In this document: in pieces, positions 1-8,166 of the stretch
Numbering within the stretch: position 1 is the first letter of the stretch
How the letters are laid out: each line of letters starts with the position of its first letter
Source: an uncultured Alphaproteobacteria bacterium
Lineage (GTDB): Bacteria; Pseudomonadota; Alphaproteobacteria; Puniceispirillales; Marisalimonadaceae
DNA: 48,803 nt
Reading direction: 5' to 3'
Assembly: GCA_937142855.1 (NCBI GenBank)
Contig: CAKZQZ010000004.1
Location: 1-48,803, forward strand
Translations under genes and position numbers: made by a program
Notes under the pieces: generated by a model
Seen by the model: only the letters and a program-made list of their open reading frames with translations
The model's database searches: none
Told to the model about the DNA's origin: nothing

Positions 1-373
1 GGAAATTAATTTCTGTATTTTTTAATATTTTCTAGGACATATTAAAATGTAACAAATACTAATCTCCCCAGGTTCTTTGGTTAGTCTGCCCATTGATTGT
101 AGTCTCTGGAACACGAGCCAGGGTTTAAGGATGGATGACTAATTTAATTTAAAACTATCCTTATTTGGAAAGTTATCTGTTTGTTCTGTATCAGATTTGT
201 CTATGTATCTGATGTAAACTGCACAACTTTGACTGCCTTTGCCAAAATCTTTTGTTACTACAAATGTTAAGCTTGAACATTGGATTGTTGTTTTTGATGG
301 AAAAGTATGATGAGATAACATCATCACTCAATAATATAAATTCATTTTTTAGCTTTAGATAAAGGAGAGAAGA
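1..373. other. Left-edge spacer without a convincing gene
   Basis: No protein-coding gene can be supported here. Positions about 60-130 are visibly richer in G and C than the very AT-rich surroundings. A 62-codon open frame on the minus strand (139-327) begins with GTG directly after an in-frame stop and has no Shine-Dalgarno sequence, so I do not call it. The last bases before 374 carry a good ribosome binding site (AAAGGAGAG) for the next gene. Confidence 0.4.
30..130 (-). ncRNA. Possible 3' core of a group I intron (weak)
   Basis: Read on the minus strand, positions 109-99 give CCAGAGACTAC, which resembles the conserved R element (consensus near CAGAGACUA) of group I introns. About 60 bases further 3', positions 40-36 give ATGTCC, a poor match to the S element (AUAGUCC) that would close helix P7. 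The patch is richer in GC than its neighbours. No P4-P6 core or splice sites could be identified, and the 3' part would run off the window. This is motif recognition only and could be chance. Confidence 0.18.
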
Positions 374-634
374 ATGACACTTGTTATAGGCACTCATGAA
401 GTCGAAGATGTAGCTAAGTGGGTTTCATCACCTGTTAGGCAGTCCGTATTCGGTTCAAAAGGTATCAAAGTTACAACACTCACCGACCCTCAAGGGTCGA
501 ATGTCACAGGGCTACTCTTTGACGTACCAGATATGGATGAATTTCAATCGATGATGCAGTCAGATGAAATGAAAAAGGCAGCAGAAGAAGACGGAGTTAA
601 GTTCGATACACTTCAGGTTCTAGTAGAGACCTAG
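374..634 (+). CDS. Small conserved-type protein, function unknown
   Basis: This 86-residue soluble protein has no signal peptide or membrane segment. It starts at ATG after a strong ribosome binding site (AAAGGAGAG, about 5 bases upstream), so it is very probably translated. The alternation of short beta strands (LVIGTHEV, GIKVTTLT, VTGLLFDV, FDTLQVLV) and amphipathic helices (VEDVAKWV, MDEFQSMMQS) suggests a compact ferredoxin-like alpha+beta fold of the dimeric alpha-beta barrel type. That fold assignment is inference and I recognise no family with certainty. It stands alone. Its stop codon coincides with the break point of an integrase remnant on the opposite strand, so it may have arrived with, or been exposed by, an integration or deletion event. 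Confidence 0.75.
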   Translation: MTLVIGTHEVEDVAKWVSSPVRQSVFGSKGIKVTTLTDPQGSNVTGLLFDVPDMDEFQSMMQSDEMKKAAEEDGVKFDTLQVLVET

Positions 635-740
635 GAGCTTTTAATTTTTTGATAGCTAATGAAGTTAACTTATTTTTAGTTCTCAATTTCTGTCCCACTA
701 TTTGTCCCACAATTTTACCGCAGGTTGAATCGGACAGCAA
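633..740 (-). pseudogene. Remnant of a tyrosine-recombinase integrase N-terminus
   Basis: The minus strand stays open here and encodes a peptide containing IVGQIVGQK followed by NKLTSLAIKKLKAP. This resembles the N-terminal arm-binding region of phage and island integrases (DUF4102-type, commonly near 'LTD.AIR.LKP'). The resemblance stops at about position 633, exactly where the plus-strand small gene ends, after which the frame is just antisense sequence and stops at 597-599. The remnant lies less than 100 bases downstream of the 3' end of tRNA-Ser, the classic position of an integrase at a tRNA attachment site. The catalytic domain is missing. I interpret it as the scar of a lost integrative element. 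Confidence 0.45.
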
Positions 741-836
741 GGAACAATTTAGAAGCAAAATAGTTGTAAGTTATTGTAATTAATAGACAATTTATTACAA
801 TTTTTTACTTATTAACTATATAAGTATTTAGGGATA

Positions 837-926
837 TGGCGGATGGGGTGGGATTCGAACCCACGGAAGGCTTTCACCTTCGCCGGTTTTCAAGACCGGT
901 ACTTTCAACCGCTCAGTCACCCATCC
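837..926 (-). tRNA. tRNA-Ser (anticodon UGA)
   Basis: The minus strand folds as a class II tRNA. The acceptor stem GGATGGG/CCCATCC is followed by discriminator G and an encoded CCA at the 3' end (positions 839-837). The T arm is GTGGG-TTCGAAT-CCCAC. The anticodon stem CCGGT/ACCGG encloses a loop with TGA, which reads UCA serine codons. The long variable arm (GAAGG...CCTTC) is diagnostic of tRNA-Ser. The length is 90 bases including CCA. An integrase remnant lies just 3' of it, which fits use of this tRNA as an integration site. Confidence 0.96.
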
Positions 927-1083
927 AATAACTAAATTTTATTAAACTAGCTATAGATTGTTAGCAAGTAATATTTTTTATAAATTTTGGAATAAAATTA
1001 ATCTTCTATCTTAAAATTATTTTTTCTTGCAATTAAAATAGAACAAATAAAGAATAATTAAAAAAAAGAGGTTTTTTTTAAAT

Positions 1084-2040
1084 ATGTCCAGCATTCTAAA
1101 GTCTATTATATTTTTGTACATACTTACGTTCTCATTTAAAGCCTTTTCTCAAAATGATTTTAAACAATTTTTATCAAATATCTCAAAAGAAGCTGAGCAA
1201 AAAGGTATTGCAACAGAATTAATCAAAGACTTTCAAAATAAAACAGTTTTTATTCCACGTGTTATCGAGTTAGACAGATCTCAACCAGAATTTAAATTAA
1301 CACTAGATCAATATCTCAAACGTGTAGTAACGACCACAAGAATAAAAAAAGCAAAAATAAAACTTAAAGAAAACAGAGATATACTTAAAAAAATTAGTAG
1401 ATTTTATGGTGTGCAATCTCGTTTCATAGTTGCTTTGTGGGGAATTGAAACTGATTTCGGAAGGTTAACTGGCGGTTTCTCAGTGATTTCTGCATTATCA
1501 ACATTAGCTTATGAAGGAAGGCGCCATCAATATTTCAAAAAAGAATTATTAAACGCACTAACTATCATCAATGATGGACATATTTCACTTAGCAAAATGA
1601 CTGGTTCATGGGCGGGTGCGATGGGACAATGTCAATTTATGCCTTCAAGTTTTTTAAATTATGCAAGTGATTGGAATAAAGATGGAAATAAAGATATTTG
1701 GAATTATAAGCCCGACGTATTTGCATCTGCTGCTAATTATTTAAAGAGTGTAGGTTGGTCTGATAAATTAACGTGGGGTCGGAAAGTTTATTTAGGCAAT
1801 TATAATAACAAAGTTAAAAAAGGAAAATATTTATTACTTAAAAAATGGTCTTCTTATGGAATACTTAATGAAAGTAAAAAAAGTTTGCCAAAGGTTAATG
1901 TAAAAGCACGTCTTGTTATTCCAGACAATTATGGCAAATATGGATATTTAGTATACAAAAACTTTGATGCTCTTTTGAATTGGAATAGGTCAAATTATTT
2001 TGCAATAGCAGTTGGCAAACTATCTGATACGTTATATTAA
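1084..2040 (+). CDS. Lytic murein transglycosylase, MltB/SLT_2 family
   Basis: It cleaves the MurNAc-GlcNAc bond of peptidoglycan with 1,6-anhydro product formation, acting in the periplasm. Residues 1-22 form a secretion signal with a hydrophobic core (IIFLYILTFSF) ending near AFS-Q. There is no lipobox cysteine, so the protein is likely soluble or signal-anchored. The catalytic motif WGIETDFG places the acid/base glutamate at E122, and the downstream GSWAGAMGQCQFMPSS block is typical of the MltB group. At 318 residues it is catalytic domain only, without the C-terminal peptidoglycan-binding domain some homologues carry. It heads a co-directional series of cell-wall genes (an RlpA-like gene, then a DacA-like gene), which supports the assignment. 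Confidence 0.92.
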   Translation: MSSILKSIIFLYILTFSFKAFSQNDFKQFLSNISKEAEQKGIATELIKDFQNKTVFIPRVIELDRSQPEFKLTLDQYLKRVVTTTRIKKAKIKLKENRDILKKISRFYGVQSRFIVALWGIETDFGRLTGGFSVISALSTLAYEGRRHQYFKKELLNALTIINDGHISLSKMTGSWAGAMGQCQFMPSSFLNYASDWNKDGNKDIWNYKPDVFASAANYLKSVGWSDKLTWGRKVYLGNYNNKVKKGKYLLLKKWSSYGILNESKKSLPKVNVKARLVIPDNYGKYGYLVYKNFDALLNWNRSNYFAIAVGKLSDTLY

Positions 2041-2087
2041 TTTAAATATGTACTTCAAATTTATAAATCTTTTAAAGTTTCTTTATA

Positions 2088-2984
2088 ATGTTTAAAAAAC
2101 TTTTAATCCTTCTTTTAATTTATTTAACTCAAGCTTGTACATCTGGAGTTGAGGTTGCTGCAAACTTAGGAAAAAAATATTTAATTCCAAAAGAAAAAGA
2201 AAAAATTGTTGCTAAACCAATTTATAAGGTTGGTAATAAATATAATATAAAAGGTAAATTTTATTTTCCCAAAAAAGACTTATCATACAATAAAACTGGT
2301 ATTGCATCTTGGTACGGCCCAAAATTTCATGGAAAACTTACCGCAAACGGAGAAATTTATAATCAATATGCATTAACAGCTGCACATAAAACATTACCTC
2401 TTCCAAGTGCTGTAAGAGTTACGAATTTAGAAAATAGCAAATCTATTATTTTACGTATAAATGATAGGGGTCCTTTTGTTAATGATAGAATAATAGATTT
2501 GTCATCAAAGGCAGCAGACATTCTTGATTTAAAGAGAAATGGAACTGGATTGGTTCGGGTTACAGTTCTAAAAGATATAAGTTTAACACTTGAGAAGTTA
2601 GCTAAGAATGGTAAATTTCCTGAAATTGCAGATCTACCAAAATCTGAATCACCGATTATAAAAAAACCATCAACTACTAAAGTAAAAATTCAAGGTTCTA
2701 AAAGTTACAAAACAAAAAAAAGAATTAATTACGACCTTACCAACGAAAAAAAAGAATATAATATCTATATAAAGCTCGCCTCTTTTAATTCTCAAAAAAA
2801 TGCTGAATTAATGAGAGATAAAGTTTCATATCTAGAAAAAGTTAAAATTTATAAAATTTTGAACTCAGGGAAAACTTTTTATCAAGTAAAAGCAGGACCA
2901 TTTTTGAGTGTGGAGAAAGTTGATTCATTACACTCAATGCTTCTAGAAAAAGGTATGCAAGGCGCAAAGATTACTATTGAATAA
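2088..2984 (+). CDS. rlpA: RlpA-family septal lipoprotein with SPOR domain
   Basis: RlpA proteins are outer-membrane lipoproteins that bind, and in some species cleave, denuded glycan strands at the division septum. A short hydrophobic leader ends in the lipobox-like TQAC, giving lipidated C17. Residues about 68-160 form the double-psi beta-barrel domain, with the hallmark stretches GIASWYGPKFHGKLTANGE and RINDRGPFV (D126 in the conserved NDRGPF). A lysine-rich linker follows, and residues about 224-298 form a SPOR domain (IKLASFNSQKNAE at its start). The 298-residue length fits the family. It lies between a murein transglycosylase and a D,D-carboxypeptidase, the usual alphaproteobacterial context. 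Confidence 0.93.
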   Translation: MFKKLLILLLIYLTQACTSGVEVAANLGKKYLIPKEKEKIVAKPIYKVGNKYNIKGKFYFPKKDLSYNKTGIASWYGPKFHGKLTANGEIYNQYALTAAHKTLPLPSAVRVTNLENSKSIILRINDRGPFVNDRIIDLSSKAADILDLKRNGTGLVRVTVLKDISLTLEKLAKNGKFPEIADLPKSESPIIKKPSTTKVKIQGSKSYKTKKRINYDLTNEKKEYNIYIKLASFNSQKNAELMRDKVSYLEKVKIYKILNSGKTFYQVKAGPFLSVEKVDSLHSMLLEKGMQGAKITIE

Positions 2985-3001
2985 TAAAAATTAGGGTTTG
3001 T

Positions 3002-4168
3002 ATGTTTATGAGATTTAAAAAAACTTTTTATATAACAAATATTTTATTTTTTTTAGTTTTTGGATTGTCAAACACTAGTATTGGTCAAATCCTCGAGATT
3101 ACATCACCAGCAAAACAAGTTGTAATATATGATCATGAGACCGATCAAATATTGTTTGAAAAAAACTCCAATAGTATTATGAAACCTGCCTCAATGGCAA
3201 AAGTTATGACTTCTTATATAGTATTTGATAAAATCAAGGATAATTCACTTAATATGTCAGACACTTTTTTGGTTTCTGAAAGAGCTTGGAAAATGGGAGG
3301 GTCCAGATCTTTTTTAGAACTAAATAGTAATGTATCTATTAAAGATTTGTTACTAGGTCTTATAGTTCAATCAGGCAATGATGCTGCAGTTGTATTAGCT
3401 GAAGGGATCTCAGGTGATGAAGAGGCTTTTGCAAGAGAAATGAACAGATATGCAAAGCTTATAGGGATGCAAAATACATATTTCACTAACTCTACAGGTT
3501 GGCCACATCCTGATCTTCAAACAACGGCACAAGATCTAGTTATCCTTTCCAAAAAATTAATAAAAGACTTTCCTGATTTATATAAACTTTTTGAAGAAAA
3601 AGTTTTTACATACAATAATATCAAACAATCCAATAGAAATCCCTTGCTTTACACAATGAGCGGTGCAGATGGCTTGAAAACAGGACACACTATGGAATCT
3701 GGTTATGGTTTGATTGGTTCTGTGAAAAGGAATAATAGAAGAGTTACTATTGTAATAAATGGATTAAATAGTAAAAAAAAGAGGACATTTGAAAGTAAAA
3801 GATTGTTTAATATAGTTTTCAGAGAAACTAAACTTTTGTCTTTATTTAATAATCAGAAAAGTGTTGTTAATGCTGATGTTTGGTTAGGTAAAGATTCAAA
3901 AGTTAATTTAATAGCAGAAAAACCCTTTAATAAAATAATAACCCCTTTTGAATATAATAAAACAAAAGTTCATGTTGAATGGATGAATCCATTGCCTGCG
4001 CCAATTTTAAAAGGTCAAAAATTAGGATCAATTTATATTTCAATACCTGGAAAAAAGACGATAACGGAAAATTTGGTTGCTACAAAAGATGTTGCTAAAA
4101 TGTCACCTTTTTTAAGAATTAAATCTATAATGAAGTTCTTGCTTTATGGAGAAATTGTTGAAAATTAA
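3002..4168 (+). CDS. dacA: D-alanyl-D-alanine carboxypeptidase (PBP5/6 type)
   Basis: This is a low-molecular-weight penicillin-binding protein that removes the terminal D-Ala from peptidoglycan stem peptides in the periplasm. All three active-site motifs are present: S64-M-A-K67 (SxxK, nucleophile S64), S124-G-N126 (SxN) and K226-T-G228 (KTG). An N-terminal signal (TNILFFLVFGLSNTSIG) precedes the catalytic domain. Residues from about 290 form the PBP5 C-terminal beta domain. The 388-residue length is normal. An alternative start lies at 3008 two codons on, and 3002 is kept because AGGGT sits just upstream. Its last 23 bases overlap tmk, which implies translational coupling. Confidence 0.95.
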   Translation: MFMRFKKTFYITNILFFLVFGLSNTSIGQILEITSPAKQVVIYDHETDQILFEKNSNSIMKPASMAKVMTSYIVFDKIKDNSLNMSDTFLVSERAWKMGGSRSFLELNSNVSIKDLLLGLIVQSGNDAAVVLAEGISGDEEAFAREMNRYAKLIGMQNTYFTNSTGWPHPDLQTTAQDLVILSKKLIKDFPDLYKLFEEKVFTYNNIKQSNRNPLLYTMSGADGLKTGHTMESGYGLIGSVKRNNRRVTIVINGLNSKKKRTFESKRLFNIVFRETKLLSLFNNQKSVVNADVWLGKDSKVNLIAEKPFNKIITPFEYNKTKVHVEWMNPLPAPILKGQKLGSIYISIPGKKTITENLVATKDVAKMSPFLRIKSIMKFLLYGEIVEN

Positions 4169-4814
4169 TTTGAGCTCTCAAAAGGGACTTTTTATTACTT
4201 TTGAGGGAGGAGAAGGTGTAGGCAAAACCACACAAATAAATTTACTTAAAAATTTTTTTGAAGAACAAAATCTAGAAGTAATAACCACAAGAGAACCAGG
4301 TGGAACTGAAGAGGGTGAAAATATTAGAAAATTTTTAGTTTCTGGTAAGGCTAACTCCTGGGATTCTTACTCCGAAGCTTTAATTTTTAACGCAATAAGA
4401 AGAGAGCATATTAACAAGGTAATTAAACCAGCAATTGAAAATGGTAAGATTGTTTTATGTGATAGATTTATAGACTCAACTATTGTTTATCAAGGAGTAG
4501 CTGGAAATGTAAATCAGTCAAATTTATTACAATTACACAAAGAATATTGCTATAATTTATATCCTGCAGTTACCTTTTTTTTAAACCTTAACCCATTGAT
4601 TGGACTTGAAAGAGCTAATCAAAGATTAAATCAAAATGACAATAGATTTGAAAGTTTAGGTATTAACTATCACAAAATGGTTTACGATGGTTTTGTAAAC
4701 CTTCAAAAAAAATATCCTAAAAGAATTATAAATGTAGAAGCTGGGTTAAATAAAAGTTTAATTTCAAAAAAAATTAACTCATTCATATATAAATTAGCTA
4801 AAATAAATGAATAA
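4146..4814 (+). CDS. tmk: Thymidylate kinase
   Basis: It phosphorylates dTMP to dTDP with ATP in the cytoplasm, an essential step to dTTP. The P-loop GGEGVGKTT lies at residues 21-29, TREPGGT at about 48-54, and the DR(F)xxS signature (DRFIDSTIVYQG) begins at D106. Length is 222 residues. The N-terminus is about eight residues longer than many homologues because the only available ATG lies inside the end of dacA. It overlaps holB by 8 bases, the same tmk-holB coupling seen in many proteobacteria. Confidence 0.97.
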   Translation: MEKLLKINLSSQKGLFITFEGGEGVGKTTQINLLKNFFEEQNLEVITTREPGGTEEGENIRKFLVSGKANSWDSYSEALIFNAIRREHINKVIKPAIENGKIVLCDRFIDSTIVYQGVAGNVNQSNLLQLHKEYCYNLYPAVTFFLNLNPLIGLERANQRLNQNDNRFESLGINYHKMVYDGFVNLQKKYPKRIINVEAGLNKSLISKKINSFIYKLAKINE

Positions 4815-5841
4815 TTTTACAATTAACGATTTCTATTTAAGTAGAGATTTGCAAGAGAACATTTTAACTAATATAAATTCCAGAAGAACAAATGCTATTA
4901 TTTTGGCAGGACAAAAGGGTTTAGGTAAAAATAATTTTATACTAAAACTATCTAAATACTTACTATGCAAATTTGAATCTGAAGATGTTGAAATTAATAA
5001 AAGCTTTAACTTTGACAATCTTATCAAAAACAAATCATTCCACCTTTTTGATAATAATAGTCATCCAGACTTTTATTATTTAACAAAAAATGAAGAGAAA
5101 GATAACAAAAATATACCAATAGAAAAAGTTAGAGAATTAAAATCTTTTTTTTATAAGACTTTTTCAGTATCAAAAATTAAGGTAGCCATTATTAACCCTA
5201 TAGAAGATTTAAGTGTTAATTCCTGTAATTTAATACTTAAAACTTTAGAAGAATTACCAAAAAACTCTTATGTCTTTATTATATCAAATGACCCTGTTAA
5301 AATACCTGAAACTATTAAATCTAGATGCGCTTTTTTCTACGTAAATAGATTGAAAGACGAACATTTAATTAGTTTTATCTTAGAGCAATATCCAGACATA
5401 TCAGAACAAGAAAAGTTTTTTTTAATGAATGTTTCTCATGGGTCACCTGAGGTAATAAAAGAAATAAAAAATAAAAAAATTTACAAGTTTTATGAAAATT
5501 TATTGGAAGATCTAATTTCATCTAAATCTTTTTTAAATTTAAATGAAAATAATATCCTTTTAATAAATTCGAAAGACCAGGAATTTTTACAAAATTTACT
5601 TAATATAATTATTAATGATTTAATAAAAAAATCCTTATTTTATTTAACAGAAAAAAAATATCTTAAATTTACTTTAGAAAAAGAAAAACAATTTATACAT
5701 CAAATAATCCAAAATAATCATTATAATAATCTTATGAATCTATATTCTGAAGTTAATAAAAATATGAGTGCTGCTAATTTATTAAATTTAAACAAACCTG
5801 ATATTTTAATTGATTCATTCAAAGATTTATGTGGTATATAG
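4807..5841 (+). CDS. holB: DNA polymerase III clamp-loader subunit delta'
   Basis: Delta' is the structural stator of the clamp loader that opens and loads the beta clamp. The AAA+ fold is recognisable from the Walker-A region GQKGLGKNN (35-43), the sensor segment NSCNLILKTLEELP and the SRC (arginine-finger type) motif in ETIKSRCAFFYV. The Walker A is degenerate, with GKNN in place of GKT/S, so nucleotide binding is doubtful, as is known for the E. coli subunit. The second half is rich in Lys, Asn and Ile and poorly conserved. The 344-residue length and position after tmk support the name. Confidence 0.9.
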   Translation: MNNFTINDFYLSRDLQENILTNINSRRTNAIILAGQKGLGKNNFILKLSKYLLCKFESEDVEINKSFNFDNLIKNKSFHLFDNNSHPDFYYLTKNEEKDNKNIPIEKVRELKSFFYKTFSVSKIKVAIINPIEDLSVNSCNLILKTLEELPKNSYVFIISNDPVKIPETIKSRCAFFYVNRLKDEHLISFILEQYPDISEQEKFFLMNVSHGSPEVIKEIKNKKIYKFYENLLEDLISSKSFLNLNENNILLINSKDQEFLQNLLNIIINDLIKKSLFYLTEKKYLKFTLEKEKQFIHQIIQNNHYNNLMNLYSEVNKNMSAANLLNLNKPDILIDSFKDLCGI

Positions 5842-5860
5842 TTCGAAAAGGTTTAATTGA

Positions 5861-7378
5861 ATGTCTTCTCCATTTTATATAACAACACCAATTTACTACG
5901 TAAATGACGTACCACACATTGGTCACGCTTATACAACCTTAGCTTGTGACGTAATGGCAAGATTTAAAAGATTAGACGACTTTGAAGTTTTCTTTCTAAC
6001 AGGAACTGATGAGCATGGACAAAAAGTAGAAACTGCAGCTAATAATAAGGGTTTAAAACCCCAAGATTTTGTTGACGACGTGTCTGTAAACTTCAGAAGT
6101 CTTCTAAAATGTATGAACTTTTCTAATGATGATTTCATTAGAACAACTGAAAAAAGACACTTTAATTCATGTCAAAGAATTTGGAATAAATTAGTAGAAA
6201 ATGGAAATATCTATCTTGGAAAATATTCAGGTTGGTATGCTGTAAGAGATGAAGCCTTTTTTCTTGAATCAGAAATTGTAGATGGCAAAGCCCCATCAGG
6301 CGCTCCTGTGGAATGGGTTGAAGAACCATCTTATTTTTTTAATTTATCAAAATGGCAAGATAAATTACTTAAGTATTATGATGAGAATAAGGATTTTATT
6401 TCTCCTAATACTAGAAGAAATGAAGTCATTAGTTTTGTAAAAGGTGGTCTGAAGGATCTCTCTGTTAGCAGGACAAGCTTTTCGTGGGGAATAAAAGTAC
6501 CTAATGATGAACAGCACATTATGTATGTATGGCTTGATGCCTTAACTAATTATTTGTCAGCTTGTGATTATGCAAACAATGAAAATAACATGAAAAATTC
6601 TAAATTCTGGCCTGCTGATATTCATATGGTTGGTAAAGATATCATAAGATTTCATGCTGTTTATTGGCCAGCTTTTTTAATGGCTGCTGATTTACCATTG
6701 CCCAAAAAAGTGTTTGCTCATGGTTGGTGGACAAATGAAGGTAATAAAATTTCAAAATCTCTTGGAAACGTGATTAATCCTTTTGATTTAGTTGAAGAAT
6801 ATGGTGTTGATCAAATTAGATATTTCCTTATGAGAGAAGTTCCTTTTGGGAATGATGGTGATTTTTCTAAAACTCAATTGAATAACAGAATAAATAGTGA
6901 TTTAGCAAATAGCTATGGAAATCTTTTCCAAAGGGTTATTTCAATGATTTGTAAAAATTGTAATAAGACCATTCCTCAAAAACCAGAGTTTTTAAATAAA
7001 GAAGATTTGGTTTTAGTCAATTCTTTAAAAGATAAAATTGATGATTATAGAAATTTAATAGACAACCAAAAATTTGATCAATTTTTAAAAAATATTTGGT
7101 TAGTTATATCTAGTGCTAATAAGTATACCGACGAACAAGCACCTTGGTCATTGAAAAAAACTGATTTTAAAAGAATGGAAGTTGTATTGTTTACTTTAAT
7201 AGAAACCTTAAGGCAGATATCTATTTTACTACAACCTTTTTTACCAAACACAACAAAGTCAGTTTTGGACCAAATAAAAATTCCTTTGAATGAAAGAAAT
7301 TTTAAACATCTTGAAAATATATATAAAGGAGAAGAAAAAATAGAACTGCCAGAACCATTGTTTCCAAGAGTTCAATAG
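5861..7378 (+). CDS. metG: Methionyl-tRNA synthetase
   Basis: It charges tRNA-Met with methionine. This class I synthetase has the HIGH motif intact (H19-I-G-H22 in VPHIGHAYTT) and a KMSKS equivalent KISKS at 296-300. The SGWYAVRDEAFF region around 123-134 lacks the four-cysteine zinc knuckle of long bacterial enzymes, which fits the shorter type found in alphaproteobacteria. At 505 residues it ends after the anticodon-binding helices and has no C-terminal EMAP/Trbp dimerisation domain. It lies between holB and tatD with short spacers, in a conserved alphaproteobacterial order. Confidence 0.97.
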   Translation: MSSPFYITTPIYYVNDVPHIGHAYTTLACDVMARFKRLDDFEVFFLTGTDEHGQKVETAANNKGLKPQDFVDDVSVNFRSLLKCMNFSNDDFIRTTEKRHFNSCQRIWNKLVENGNIYLGKYSGWYAVRDEAFFLESEIVDGKAPSGAPVEWVEEPSYFFNLSKWQDKLLKYYDENKDFISPNTRRNEVISFVKGGLKDLSVSRTSFSWGIKVPNDEQHIMYVWLDALTNYLSACDYANNENNMKNSKFWPADIHMVGKDIIRFHAVYWPAFLMAADLPLPKKVFAHGWWTNEGNKISKSLGNVINPFDLVEEYGVDQIRYFLMREVPFGNDGDFSKTQLNNRINSDLANSYGNLFQRVISMICKNCNKTIPQKPEFLNKEDLVLVNSLKDKIDDYRNLIDNQKFDQFLKNIWLVISSANKYTDEQAPWSLKKTDFKRMEVVLFTLIETLRQISILLQPFLPNTTKSVLDQIKIPLNERNFKHLENIYKGEEKIELPEPLFPRVQ

Positions 7379-7383
7379 CAATA

Positions 7384-8166
7384 ATGAGTTTCCTAATAGA
7401 CACACACGCACATTTGGACTTCCCAGAGCTTTACGATAGACTTGATGAGGTTTTAGAAAACTCTTACAAAAATAATGTTAATAAAATTATAACAATATCA
7501 ACTAATCTTAATAAGATTGAAAAAATTAAAAATATCTCTTTTAAAAATAAAGATGTTTTTTTTACCGTTGGAACTCATCCAAATGAAGTTTTAAAAGATA
7601 ATAATAACTCTAACTATAATTTATTTACAGAGCTTTCGCACAATAACAAGTGTGTTGGAATAGGGGAGTGTGGTCTAGATTATCATTATGGAAAAGATAG
7701 CAAAGTTAATCAAAAAAACTCTTTTATAACTCAAATTAATGTAGCACGTGACAGAAACCTTCCATTAATAATACACTCTCGTGACGCTGACGAAGATATG
7801 ATAAACATCCTAGAAAGTGAATATAAAAAGGGAAGTTTTAAAGCTATACTACATTGTTTTAGTTCTGGAAAAGAATTAGCTTTATGTGGTTTAGATTTAG
7901 GTTTCTACATTTCATTTTCAGGAATAGTTACGTTTAAATCAGCAAAATCTATACAAGAAATAGCTACCATTGTGCCATTTGATAAAATATTAGTTGAAAC
8001 TGATGCTCCATATTTAGCTCCAACACCATTAAGAGGATCAGTTAATGAGCCCAAAAACTGCTATTATACAGCTAAATTCCTATCAGAACTTCGTGAATGT
8101 GATTTTGAAGAATTTACAAATCAACTATACGCTAATTCCATGAAAATTTTTGATAAGATGAATTAA
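7384..8166 (+). CDS. tatD: TatD-family metal-dependent DNase/hydrolase
   Basis: TatD enzymes are TIM-barrel metallohydrolases with 3'-5' exonuclease or deoxyribonuclease activity and roles in DNA repair. Metal ligands are visible as H8-A-H10 (IDTHAHLDF), E95 (GECGLDY), H131 (IHSRDAD), H157 (LHCFSSG) and D207 (VETDAPYLAP). All are conserved in the family. The 260-residue length is typical. The start is 5 bases after the metG stop, and the stop overlaps the next start as TAATG, so these genes are almost certainly co-transcribed. Family membership is clear. The exact member (TatD versus YcfH/YjjV) cannot be told from sequence alone. Confidence 0.93.
   Translation: MSFLIDTHAHLDFPELYDRLDEVLENSYKNNVNKIITISTNLNKIEKIKNISFKNKDVFFTVGTHPNEVLKDNNNSNYNLFTELSHNNKCVGIGECGLDYHYGKDSKVNQKNSFITQINVARDRNLPLIIHSRDADEDMINILESEYKKGSFKAILHCFSSGKELALCGLDLGFYISFSGIVTFKSAKSIQEIATIVPFDKILVETDAPYLAPTPLRGSVNEPKNCYYTAKFLSELRECDFEEFTNQLYANSMKIFDKMN

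Noticed and set aside
139-327. A 62-codon open frame on the minus strand near the left edge
   Set aside because: It starts with GTG immediately after a stop, has no ribosome binding site and no recognisable features.
690-715. Direct repeat of TGTCCCAC as a regulatory repeat or attachment site
   Set aside because: It is explained by the repeated IVGQ codons of the integrase remnant on the minus strand.
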